The notes under the pieces are model-generated. The model saw only the letters and a list, made by a program, of their open reading frames with translations. It made no database searches and was not told where the DNA came from. The position numbers were made by a program, and so were the translations under genes. Below are positions 1 through 11,800 of a stretch of 64,000 nucleotides of DNA, in pieces. Each line of letters opens with the position of its first letter. The stretch's first letter is position 1. This stretch comes from Zygnema cylindricum (Eukaryota; Streptophyta; Zygnematophyceae; Zygnematales; Zygnemataceae): contig JBBHKE010000675.1 in the NCBI GenBank assembly GCA_037447655.1, positions 65,275-129,274 on the forward strand, written 5' to 3'.

Positions 1-49
1 GTTTTTACTTCAAATGATGAGCTTCATACATTCGGGCAAAACTTCCTAC

Positions 50-3000
50 CCATTGTTGGTGGATTTGCGATAATCGCATCGGCCACAAATCCTAGTCCGT
101 TGGATCCTGGATCCGGTTCAGTGCAGGCGGCCCAAGTGGAGTCGATGATGGCTTTCAGCTGCTTCCTCTGAACCCCTACCTCGGATGGCCGTGATGGGAG
201 GAATCCTTTGTTGTTCACCATGTCTGCAAAAGACAGCTTAGGAACTTAGATACACTAAACACTTAACACTTAGTACAAACACTTGACACACTTAACAAAA
301 CGTAAACACTTGGGAGATTAATAGAAACACCATCGGAGGAATCTTTGTTGTTCACCAGATCTGCGGATGAACGCTTAGGAACTTAGAAACACTTCACACT
401 TAACATAAACCACTTAACACGAAACTTAAAGCATTGGAATGAATAATAGAAAAGCCAAAGGAAAAAATTGCATACTGCTTTCCACATTGCATAAATAGAA
501 ACACGTGACATACCTCACATTTAATATGACAACATTCACAAACTTTATTCGTCATTCGCCTGCATCACACTTTCTTTTCACTCGAATACATCGTCACAGT
601 ACTTTCTTGTCATGCAAAATACCCTTAGCATACTTTTGCATACTTTTCAGTATCTCAATCTGAAAGGAAACTTTCCTTTGTCAGCAACGTGTGTCAAAGA
701 AGAGACTCTGTAAATACTGTCTCCATCAGCACACTCATAATGTTTTACCTCGTGCCTTTCAATAGACTCTCTAGTATATTAATGGCACCACAAATCAAGT
801 CACAGAATTCCAATGGGGCTTAAGCCGAAGCCTGCTGTGATACAACATGTCCATACAATTCAATCAAAATGGTTGTACGCGGATGAAGAAGGAGAAGAAA
901 AGACGCTTTTTCCTGGTACTAATCAATAATTGCCTCGACATCCTCCCTCCAATCCATTAAACAGAATTTTGTCATTTCTTGCCTTACATGTAACTACGTC
1001 TTGAATTGGTCCAACAGAACTATTATATTTCTTTTCTAGATTGTCCACCCATTTCTTTGCATTCTCCCTCACTAAGGATATCAAAAGTTGGAGCATGACA
1101 GATGCATTTTCCTTTCACTCATTTTTTGGATATGAGGCACCAAAACGACCACTTTTTTGTTTGACTGGATATAATTTGAAGTCACACATCAAAGTACAAG
1201 AGGCTGAGGTCGGATTAGCAAACCAGCAATAACATTGGGCCACTTTTTCGAATACCACACATGAGTTACTGGACATTGTATATCACGAATATGACTCAAC
1301 ACCTCTGAAATAATAACCTTTGAAGACGAAACATAAATTATACTACTTAAACCATGTGATTCTTGAAACAGACAACTTTCCTTCGTCTTTCACATCCCAT
1401 TGTCTTTAACCATTTTCAACACCTTCCATTCATGCCTTCTCCATAGATTCCGTCCATTCTAATGCTGAATGCCATAGGTAAACATGAAAGAAATCGTTCA
1501 ACTTTTTGGAAGAAAACAGCTTACATTCGGCCAATACTTTTGGATCACCTCCCAAAGGATAAAATTCTAGACCTTCGCCGGTCACAAACTCCCGAAACTG
1601 CGCATGAGTCGCCAAGCGAACCCGATGTCCATTTTTCTGCAATATTCGGTTGAGAAAAAAAGGGAGGGTGAGGACTCTCTTACTACACAATTCATAATTT
1701 CTGAAGTACCCATAACTTAAATCTCAATCTACACCATTTCAACATCAGACAGATAGGACCCACATTAACAGTTCAAAAAATTTACTTCGCTTGAAAAGCC
1801 ATTAAAAGATCGAAGTTCAAATAAAGTGTGGTCCAGACTGATTATGATCACCAGTGTTAGCAAGTGCTAAAGCTGAAACACTCTCTCAGCATTATTAGTG
1901 AAAAAATGCTGACAACGCAAACAATTATTTGTCACATAAATAAGATTCTCCAGGACAAGGATGCAGTTTGTTATACAAATAAATGGAAAAACAAGTGTAA
2001 GACTTTATCATGGGCCAAAGTCGACAAATTGTGCCAGTTACGGACACTACCCATCGCTAACAGTGCTGATAACTCTAACTCGTTTGCTTGTTTTTTTCGT
2101 CCCAAAATCATGAAACAATATTAATAGCACCATTTCATGACGTGGTCCCTAATGAGCCACTTTGAAAACCATAATTTAGTGCAATTGATACAAATACCGC
2201 TTTAAAAATCACAATTCACTGACTCTAATAGCAATGGGAGGTATCCTTCCATTGACTCATAAGTGATTCACCGAGCTAAGTGCACTATTCACTAAAATGG
2301 AGGGCCCAAAAAGGAATTACATGACCCTTGAAATCGACATATTTATCTTCTAAGGAATAATGTGGCTCATACTGCTTTATGTGCACGCCTAAATATTGTC
2401 AAGGCAAGTAATATGGTTCAGTCTAAGCACAGTGCAAGATGAGTCTTTAAGACAATCGACACAAAAGTTTCCATTAAAGAAGCACCCGTCTGCCCACAAT
2501 TCCCTAAAAGTACGGACAAATCAAACACACAGCAAGAGATCCTCGACCATTGGATTCACACAACCTCATATATTGGAATAAATACACACATTAACAATCT
2601 ACAAAGGCGTCAATGCTCTGGAATTAGTGAAGCCAAAAAAAGCAGGAGTTCGACAATTTTCTGCCAACACAGTTTAGATGCTAAACCAGTTTTCTACAAA
2701 GTTTGTTAACAAAATCTCAAACAAATAACAAGAAAATAAACACAGCTTGCTTCCAAATGTGGGTGAGTGGAGATTCTACCTGTAATTGTAGTCCAATGGC
2801 AATGAAAGGTTGAACATCTCCTCTTGTTCCCACAATAAGTATGCAGATATTAAGTGGGGGAACAGCTCTTTCCTGGTCATCGGGTTCTTCTTCGATCAAC
2901 GTGGAGGGTTCTTGGTCATCAAATAATTCCGCAAAGTTTGGATATTTGCTTGCTATATCGGTGGCACTTAAAGCCGCAATTTCTACAGTTCCATTTTCTA

Positions 3001-4031
3001 CTCTACTTGACTTGAGAACACTTGCCATAAAAGAAGCCTGAATAAGAACGCCCCAGAAAATTGCTGCTCCATGAGGAAAGAGAGAAAATTATGGTGCTAC
3101 TTGACAGTTTCAAAAATATCAAACCAACAGGTCATTTAGAACTGTCAGCAAGTTACGAATTCGTTACAAATAAGATACATGTCAAAGATTAGGCGTTTTG
3201 GCAACATGTCGACTAATTTTAGCATACATATCACATTTACGTTCCATTCAACTTATGGCCCATAGTCAATACAATCAATGTACACAATTAAAAAAGTGTG
3301 AATGAATGTTGTAAACCCTCCGCTTTCATATCCATCAGGTAAAAACGTAAGTGAGTTTCGCAAAACTAAATGTAAATGTAGCGAGAAAACATATCGTATA
3401 GTATTTAGTATATAAACAATATAAAATATACAATAATTTAGAAAGTAGGAAGTATGTTGTATAGCATACAACACTATATAATATACTATATTACAAGAAG
3501 AGGAACTGCAAAAAAAAGCAACAGAGATTCTGACAAGACAACAGAAAGAGCACACGTGGTTGTCAACAAAAAATAAAATACGCATACAAACATCGCCACC
3601 TATATTAAGCATACGAAATATTTTAAACATTATCAACTTTTTAAAGCTATTGACAACATTACCATCTGCTCCTTCTGCCGGGTTTGTTCGTTTTTCGAAA
3701 GTGGACCCCGGTGAACCTTCTCCGTTTTGGACCTCCCAAGATGAGAAGTCTTTGGAATATCAACGACTCGCTTTTCAGAACATGCTGATGGTACAGGCAT
3801 TGATAAAGATATAAGCTTGTCATTTTTAGCTAACATGTTTTCTTCATACCCTCCTTCCTTCGCCACTTTTTCCAATTCAATTGCTGCATTCATTTTCGGT
3901 CTCGGGGGACTCGATGCCTCCAAGGAAGCCTCTGCTGTTTGATGCATGGCTTCCATGGCGTCACTTTTGAAATCTTCTCTCTCTCCTTCCCCACCCTTGG
4001 CTGGAGTATTTGATGAGGTCGGTTCAGCCAT
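50..4031 (-). CDS. UGT80: sterol 3-beta-glucosyltransferase (UGT80 type), 5' exons, partial
   Basis: Four exons are visible on the minus strand: 4031-3663, 3037-2780, 1636-1525 and 223-50. All junctions are GT-AG and phases agree (0, 0, 1, then 1 at the last donor); the gene continues past the left edge. Exon 2 ends with the GT28 N-terminal signature ILIVGTRGDVQPFIAIG. Exon 3 gives GHRVRLATHAQFREFV and GLEFYPLGGDPKVLAE. Exon 4 starts YMVNNKGFLPS and ends DAIIANPPTMG. These blocks occur in the same order in plant UGT80A/B enzymes, which transfer glucose from UDP-glucose to the sterol 3-hydroxyl at membranes. The first 123 residues are polar and poorly conserved, as in plant homologues, and include SKTEK. 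The catalytic C-terminal UDP-sugar domain lies outside the window. The start ATG at 4031 is the first in frame. The gene is divergent from RPC8. Confidence 0.9.
199..466. repeat. imperfect tandem duplication covering the 5' end of UGT80 exon 4
   Basis: The acceptor, first codons and flanking intron of exon 4 (about 199-332) recur about 138 bp upstream in gene orientation (337 to about 466). Shared blocks include TTGTTGTTCACCA and CTTAGGAACTTAGA. The second copy keeps a CAG acceptor and the start of the exon, but its equivalent of AAAGGATTCC lacks one G, so it is out of frame: a decayed pseudo-exon inside intron 3. Confidence 0.75.
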
Positions 4032-4550
4032 TTTTCAACACTCGAGAAACAACTAATGATAATAAATGAGTTTGGCCTGACTTTGTCACGATAAAGAAAG
4101 GAAAAAGAAAAAAAAAAGGTACGAAAAAGAAAGAAGAAACGAGGTGCGAACGCGAGGAAAAGAGGAAAGGAGTGGAAAAGGCACTGCCACGTGGCACCTT
4201 TCCAGTGACAGTTTGACAAGGGAAGGAATACACCAAAAATGATGTGGCTTGGAATGGAATAAAAAAAACAGTCAGGAGTCAGAATTTCTGCAGTTTGATG
4301 GTGTGGACAGAACTGACAGTTCAACGGATCACATGGAATGAGGCTAAACTTTCAGCAAGCCAAAGCGTGGACCAGAAAGAAAGGTTTAAAATTGAGAGAA
4401 TGGACAGAGATAGAAAGAACGAGAGAGAGAGAACGATAGTACAAGTAGCCTTCCGTTACTGAAGCTACTGTATGCGTTTTCCTTATTAAAACACCATTGT
4501 TCTCTTCCTCTTATCTCCAATTGTACGTCATATTCTCTCTCTATCCTTCT

Positions 4551-4672
4551 TTCTATCTCTCCACCAGTCTCCCCCTCTCTCTCTCTCTCCCTCTCTCCCT
4601 CCCTCTCTCCCTCCCTCTCTCCCTCCCTGTCTCCCTCTCTCTGTCCTCTCTCTCCCTCTCTCTCCGCCCGCA
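4551..4672. repeat. CT-rich microsatellite
   Basis: Run of CTCTCTCCCTCC-type units on the plus strand. The open frame through it is low-complexity Leu/Ser/Pro and is not considered coding. Confidence 0.9.
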
Positions 4673-5304
4673 GTCTAAGTAATATGAGTAACCAGCTGCT
4701 ACAGAGAGTCCCGTAGCAGTATCTGCAGGAGGTTCAACGGACAGAGCTGGCGGAGTTGCAGAGTTGCAGAGTTGCAGAATTGTGCCTTTTTTTGCAAAAA
4801 GAACATACTGGCAGGAGCCTACAACTTATTCGCCTCATGCGGGTTGACCGGTCCAGGTCCAACCGAAGCGCAAGGAGGACCCATTTGAAGGCTTGCCGTT
4901 GAGACATCTGGCAGCCGCTGACGAATCAGTTTCCAGCGATGCTTGCAATTATGACGTCATGACGGATCGCAACAGATAAAAACGGTCCGAATTCGGAAGC
5001 TGCTATTCGTAGTTGCGTACGGATAAAAGTACGTAAACGGGATATCTCTCGAGCATTTCAAATTTTCTTGAAAGGTACAATGATCGGTGACGCACTGACG
5101 CATTTGTCGGGATACGTACGGATTGTCGCTGACAGGTCCGTTTGTCGGCCGCTGTACCTGATGCCCTTGTCAGAGGCTTTTAGAGCCTTTTACTTTTTCA
5201 GGGTTTTTAGGGGGTTTTTTACTTTTTTTGGGTTTTTTAGGGGGTTTTTTTAGCACTATTTTGAGCTCATTTTAACCACAGTGTCCCAACTTGATTAAAA
5301 GCGC

Positions 5305-6048
5305 GATGGTAAACCATCTGATGGCGTTCCATCAGACGAAAAGTGAGGTTATTTACAGAAATCTGGACCTCTCCGTACTATGCCGTTCTTTATAAATTGT
5401 TTTTATTCGCGAACCACATTACAGAGAATCTTGCCAATATTCTCCAATGGTCTGGGAGGTAACAATGACCGTTGAATGTTTTTTCGCGAAGCATTCGCGT
5501 CGAAAGTTTCTGTAATTGGTGATGTACCTCGAGGAGGTACATCACCATTTACAGAAAAATTTGAGCCGCGACACGCTGGATAATGAACATACGTGTCAGG
5601 ATGGCAACCAACGGAAATCGAAAAATTTCGCACATGTTATATACATTCAAAAATCCAACCAAAATCACAAAAGTAATCTCGTAACGAACTTTCGTCGCGC
5701 TATTTTTGTTACCGGCCATTCGTCACACTATTTGCGGAAGTGCTCATTCGTCACGCGAAAAAGCAGAAATTCTAAAAAAATGAGCTGGCATCTGACAAGC
5801 GATTGCAAAGATTTGTGTGGTACGATGCCTTGGTCCGCATGTACATGGTATGCAAATGAAGATTTCGAGTTGATGTTTGGTCCGTGTAAAAAATATTTGA
5901 CGATTTTCAAAATGCGATCTTATTTTACGTGGTACCACTCATTTCTGAGCACGTGGATTACAGACCCTGCGCGCGAAAGAACATCATTCAAAATGTAGAA
6001 TCCTGTAATGTTGACCGTACAATTACAGGAAATCCTGATAGAACGCCA
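5305..6048. mobile_element. candidate inverted-repeat (MITE-like) element
   Basis: TGGCGTTCCATCAG at 5322-5335 is matched by CTGATAGAACGCCA at 6035-6048, an inverted pair with one mismatch. The left end also contains two adjacent hairpins (GATGGTAAACCATC at 5305-5318, and CTGATGG/CCATCAG). No target duplication was identified, so the boundaries are approximate. Confidence 0.35.
5510..5554. repeat. 21-bp inverted repeat with 3-bp loop
   Basis: CTGTAATTGGTGATGTACCTC, the loop GAG, then its reverse complement with one mismatch. This could extrude as a long hairpin. Confidence 0.85.
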
Positions 6049-6617
6049 CCCTCAGTCCATGGGAACAAAAAGGCGCGGCAATGCTAAAACTGAAATACTA
6101 CATGTGGAGGGAAGCAAACAAAAAGGATAACCAAAAGCAAAAGCAACGAACAAACAGAAAAAGGACAAGCAGTGCCCTTAGTTGTTGTATATTGTTTACA
6201 ACAATAAAAATGAATTGTGCGAAAGCTCGCACTATAGTAAAGCTACGATGACATCATAAGGGAGCGATGACGTCGACTATTTCAGAACTGTTCGCGCGTC
6301 CGCTGTTGCAGACAAAAGGCGTCCGAACTTTTAACAAACGTGTGACTGTTCACATGGGGACGAACACACTGTCGTTTACATGATTGTATCGGGATTGCGA
6401 AAAGGTATCGACTGATGCTCTCAGTTTTGTTTCCCCCTGGAAATGTAATGATCATACAAAAAAATCGTGTTGTTATAAAAATACAGTACTGTACTGTACT
6501 GTAGTTTTCGTATTGCACTAAAATAGCTTGAACTAACTCGGAAAGATCGAACTTTAGGGTATTGTACTACAGAATTTCTGAACTTCAGGCCGAAAACGCT
6601 ACAAACCCAACGGTAAA

Positions 6618-7592
6618 ATCATAGTTGTTCACGGCGATTAGTGCGAACGTACCGTACGCGACGAATTATACGTAACAAACGCATTGAACCTTTTGATCAA
6701 ATCGTAAAAAATCGTTAATGAATTTCCTTCCGTACTATTCCGTACATAAAAAAACAAAAAACTATTACATATAACGCAGTGTGCAAGTCTTTTCAGTTAA
6801 ATGAGCGGTAAAACAATAAACCCTTTATATTTTTATCACACACATCGGCGGTATCGAAACTTCTTCACCAACCGGCAGTCCAGTCGTCCATCTTAGGTTT
6901 CGATGAGCATGTGACGTACCCAGGTTCGAATGTCACAAAGGTAAAATTTTGTGAAATTTCGTCTGTCCGAGCCTATCTGACAGACAGACATGGCCGCCTT
7001 CTGTCTGCCTTCTTTCTCTATCTCGCAGACAGCGCATTACTCCAAAAAAAAAAATACAGACCAAGAACTAATGACATTTACCCACTCCTCTCCTCGATTT
7101 CTAGGCATGATTGCTTTTGACGAAGTCCGGAGGCGAGGATAGTCAAAAGCTTGGGAGGGAGGAGGGTAGGATATGGGGAAGCGGCTTCCTCGCGGTTTCG
7201 TTTTCAATGTTCCATGGCGTCTTCTTTCAAAAAAAAATGAAGAAGACGCCTGTACAAATTTCAAATTGAACGCGCGAAATTATGGTGACGTTCAACGTCT
7301 CTTTTCGAAAATGTCCGTACATTTTCGATTCTAAAACGTACAACTTCCGTGGTATTTCTGTTCAGTTCACTGAACAGAAAGTACCAATAACTACGACGCC
7401 ATATTTCCCGTTTTATTCCGTACATATCCGTAAAACAATTTCAGTTACAGTAATTTGTTTACAGGTTTCCGTAAATAAGTCAGTTTCAGTTTACAGTAGA
7501 CGTTTTTTAACGATTTTTTCAAAAGTCACGAATTATACGTTTCAATCGTAAAAAAGGAAAAAATCGTGCGATTTGAACAACTATGGGTAAAA
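6618..7592. mobile_element. weak candidate inverted-repeat element
   Basis: CATAGTTGTTCA near 6620 faces TGAACAACTATGG near 7574-7586 in opposite orientation, with scattered inverted similarity inside (for example GAATTATACGT). There is no clear target duplication and no coding frame. Confidence 0.25.
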
Positions 7593-8791
7593 TTATGTTC
7601 GTCTTTAGAATGATCAAACTTTAGAGCCTTTTGGTGCGAAGTTATTCAAAAGCACCTTTTCTATGAGGTATGATGTTGTTTTCTTCCGGTTTTATGCTGT
7701 TTGAAACTCTTACTTTTTGGAAGTTTTTTTTTTTTACAAAAAAGTCTTTGATCTTTGTTTTTTTCTAATGCCATTTGATTTCCTCCATTTTAAAATTTTG
7801 TTGTTAGAAAGTATTGAATAAATAAGAACAGTGCATACCACTTAGTTATGCATAAAATTGTAGCACATTTGAATAAAACAATTATTTGAAAATTTTATCA
7901 CCCGTGAAACCCTAAATATTTCTTGTGCAAACCCTTTGGAACCTTTTCAAAAAAGGCTAACAAACCTCACAAAACCCTTAAAAAAAAAAAAAAAAACCTG
8001 TCAAAACCCTAGAAAAGAAGAAGCACACTGTGTTACCATTTTTAGTGTGGGTTGTGTTTGCAACTTATAATGGTTAGCAACTATTTTTTAACCTCTAATG
8101 TTGGTATAATTTCCTTTGGTACGATGAGTTCCACACTAATTCATGTTTTGCTCGAAAAAGGTGTCGTAGAGGGATGAGTAGTTGAAGGAGGAGAGGAAGA
8201 GAGAGGAGGAGGGGAGGAAAGAGAGAAGTTTTTTCAGTAATGTAATTTACAATTTTAACAAATGATTGAAGTATCCCTTGAACATAATTTGACTCCTTTT
8301 AGTCCCGCACCTTAATTAGTGTGGAAAACGACAAAATTCGGAAATAGACAAAATTCTCACGAAAATTGTGGGAAGTAGATACTTTTTGACTTGAGGTGGG
8401 AAAAAATTGGGAATTATTTGAAAACCATCAATGAAAAATTGTCATAAGTATTAAAGTAATGATAGTCATACATAAAAAAAAACAAATCCCAATTTTTATC
8501 CTTTCTTGTTGCGTGCAAACCTTCGTCGCACCTCTTTGTTTTCCCTTTTTTTTTATGCTAAAGTGTTTAATTTTTTTTTGTTTTTTGTTTGGGAATTTTC
8601 CTGGTTGCAGGTTCTTTTTAATTCTATAAAACTATACTTTGCTACTCTTTTTACTTTCACGCAATTTCAAAAACTTTTGGTTTTTCCTTTTGAACAAAAA
8701 AGGCGTTGTGATGTCATCTTGTGACGTGATTAAACCTCGTTTCAGAGATCCCAATTAGACCCATATTTTTTGATACGGTACCCAAAAATTG

Positions 8792-8800
8792 TATATAAAT
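8792..8800 (+). promoter_or_regulatory. possible TATA box of RPC8
   Basis: TATATAAAT lies about 80 nt upstream of the RPC8 ATG (8880), in an AT-rich stretch. Position and sequence suit a core promoter element. There is no other support. Confidence 0.3.
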
Positions 8801-8879
8801 GAAATTAAAATAAAACAATTTATTCAAAAAAGTTAGTCTTGTAATTTCAATTGTGTTGTTAAACAAACTTGAGTCCAAA

Positions 8880-11800
8880 ATGTTTTCTTTAATTTCGTTG
8901 GAAAATGAAGTCAGAGTACCTCCGGAACAATTGCAACGTCCTCATCCTCAAGCCGTCACATCACAACTGCGAAAAATGTATACCGATAAGGTGAAGCCCT
9001 CTCCATCTCCCTCCCTCCCTCTCCCACTCTCTCTCTTCTTCCTTTCCTCTCCCTCTCACTCTCACTCTCCCCCTTTCCCCCCCTCGAACCCTCAATCTCG
9101 CTCCCTCTCTCCCTCTTCCTCTCCCAATCCGACTCCCATTCCCATTTCCATTTCCCACTCCCTCTCGCCCTCCGCAATCCTCTTCTCCTTCCCTCTCCCC
9201 CTCTCTCCTTTTGCTCTCTCTTTCTCCTTGTCACTCTTTTCCTCTCAGTCTCTTCCCTCTCTCCCTCTCTCCTTTCTTTCTCTCTTTTTCATTGTCACTC
9301 TTTTCCTCCCAATCTTTCCCTTTTTTCATTGTCTCTCTCTCATCTCTGTCCTCTCTCTCTTCTCTCTCTCCTCTCTCTCCTCTCTCTTCTCTCTCTCATA
9401 TCTCTCCTCTCTCTTCCTCTCTCTCCTCTCTCCTCTCTCTCTCATCTCTCTCCTCTCTCCTCTCTCCTCTCTCTCCTCTCCCCACTCCTCTCTCTCTCCT
9501 CTCCTCTTCTCTCTCCTCTCTCTCCTCTCTCTCTCCTCTTTCCTCTCTCCTCTTTCCTCTCTCCTCTCTCCTCTCTCTCTCTCTCCTCCTCTCTCTCCTC
9601 TCTCCTCTCTCTCTCTCCTCCTCTCTCTTCCTCTCTCCTCTCTCTCCTCTCCTCTCTCTCCTCTCTCCTCTCTTCTCTTCTCTCCTCTCTCTCCTCTCGG
9701 TCTCCTTTCTCCTCCTCTCCTCTCTCCTGTCTCCTCTCTCTCTCATCTCCCGCTCCCTCCTCTCTCTCCTCTCTCTCCTCTCTCCTCTCTCTCTCCTCTC
9801 TCCTCTCTCCTCCCCTCTCTCCTCTCTCCTCTCTCTCTCTTTTCTCTCTCCTCTCTCCTCTCCTCTCTCCCCTCTTTCTTCTCTCCTCTTTCTTCTCTCC
9901 TCTTTCCTCTCTCCTCTCTCTCCTCTCTCTCCTCTCTCCTCCCCTCTCTCCTCTCTCTCTCCTCTCTCTCTCCTCCTCTCTCTCTCCTCTCTCCCCTCTC
10001 TCCTCTCTCTTCTCTTTTCTCCTCTCCTCTCCTCTCGGTCTCCTTTCTCCTCTCTCCTCTCTCCTGTCTCCTCTCTCTCTCATCTCCCTCTCCCTTTCCT
10101 CTCTCTCCTCTCTCTCCTCTCCTCTCTCTCCGTCTCCTTTCTCCTCTCTCCTCTCTCCTGTCTCCTCTCTCTCTCTCATGTCCCGCTCCCTTTCCTCTCT
10201 CTCCTCTCTCTCCTCTCTCCTCTTTTCTGTCTCCTCTCTCTCCTCTCTCTCTCCCCCTTTCCCTCTCTCTCTCTCTCCTCTCTCTCCTCTCCTCTCTCCT
10301 ATCTCTCCTCTCTCCTCTCCTCTCCTTCTCTCTCTCCCCTCTCTCTCCTCTCTCCTCTCTTCCCTCTCCCCCCCCTCTCCTCTCTCCTCTCTCTCCCCCC
10401 TCCTCCCTCTCTCCTCTCTCTCTCCGCTCTCTCTCCTCTCTCCCCGCTCTCTCTTCTCTCTCTCCCCTCTCTCTCCTCTCTCTCCTCTCTCTCCTTCCCT
10501 CTCTCTCCCCTCTCTCCTCAACTCCCTCTCTCTCTTCTCTCCTCTCTCTCTCTCACACACACCCTGCAGATCAAGTCTGATTGCAGATTGTGAATTGGTC
10601 TGAGTATTTTAGAGATATGGGGGGAGAAGGAGAGGGGGGAGAAGAGAGGAAGTAGGAGAGAGAGGGGAGAGAGAGTGGACAGAACGGAAAAAGATGGGAA
10701 GGAAGTGGGACAACAAGAGAAAGAGGATGTTGGAAGGGGTACGCGAGAGAGAGAGGGAGAGATGTAATCTCTATAGGGAGCTAAAGACTTAAGTGAGTGA
10801 AGTAAGATAACGAGAGGACGTGGTGTCCTATTGTAGGGAGAGAGAGAGAGAGAGAGAGGGAGAGAGGGAGAGAGAGAGAGAGAAGGGTATTTTCAAGATA
10901 TAGTCTAAGAGGAAAGAGAGGGAGAGGATAAAGAATAAAAGAGAGGAAGCCGGTGAAGACAAAAAGAGGAGGAGAGGGAGGGGATCGAGCGAAGACAAAG
11001 AGAAGGCATAAAATGGGAAGGCAGGGTAGGAGAGAAAAAAGAAACGCGAGGGAGGGAAGGGAGGAAGAGGAAGGGAAGGGATAATAAAGAGGAAGACAAG
11101 GGACGGTATTAAAATGCGTGGAAAGGGAGGGATGAAGAGGAAGAGAGAGAAGAGAGAGGAAGAGGATGAGAGGTAGAGGATATAGACGAAGAGGTTCTAA
11201 GGGGAGGAGGTAGGGGAGGAGGAGGTCATCTCCCAGGTGGTAGGAGACCATGGCCTTTGTGTGGCTCTTTATGACGTCCAAGGGGTGGAGGGAGGCTTCG
11301 TGTTTCCCTCCGATGGGGCCCCCCATTTTACTGTGAGTACTTTTGGGATCGAGTAAATTGTGGGTATAATTCTTATAAAGTTGGGTGTAATTGTGGTATG
11401 ATTTGGGTATAATTTGGGTACAATTTGGGTATTATTTGGGCTATGATTGCAGTGTTTTGAGCAATCGTTTTTTCAAAAAAAAAACATTCAAACGTTTAAA
11501 CATATTTTATATGGCAATTTGAACTTGTCGCTATGTACCAGACCATAACACCATATTGATGTCATATGTGAAAAAAAAAAAAAAAAAAACATTGACAATG
11601 ATAACGAGCCACGGAGAAGACCGCTCATCGCTTTAGAGTCGGTGAATTATTGGTGTCAATACTTTGTTAGTGTTAATAATTATTAGAATTGACTAAAAAT
11701 TACTGGACTTAACACTTTATTAGTATTAACTAAGGCTAAGTTATGTTTCACAACAACTCTCATTAAGGGCCGCTTAAGAAAACAGTCACTCGATTGATTA

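Larger units (their letters stand above)
4032..8791. other. intergenic region between the divergent UGT80 and RPC8 genes
   Basis: No convincing protein-coding exon was found in these 4.8 kb. It holds a CT microsatellite, a short GCAGAGTT tandem near 4755-4780, T/G-rich runs near 5200-5250 with GGGTTTTTTAGG motifs, small palindromes, and two candidate inverted-repeat elements listed separately. The longest frame (5516-5998, plus) starts inside an inverted repeat and resembles nothing I know. Confidence 0.6.

Noticed and set aside
5516-5998. 160-codon plus-strand frame
   Set aside because: It begins inside an inverted repeat, shows no known motif and has no splice or conservation support.
8853-10603. 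Very long open frames (up to 575 codons) on both strands
   Set aside because: They are Ser/Leu/Pro or Glu/Arg repeats generated by the CT tract in RPC8 intron 1. Only the first 37 codons from 8880 are a real exon.
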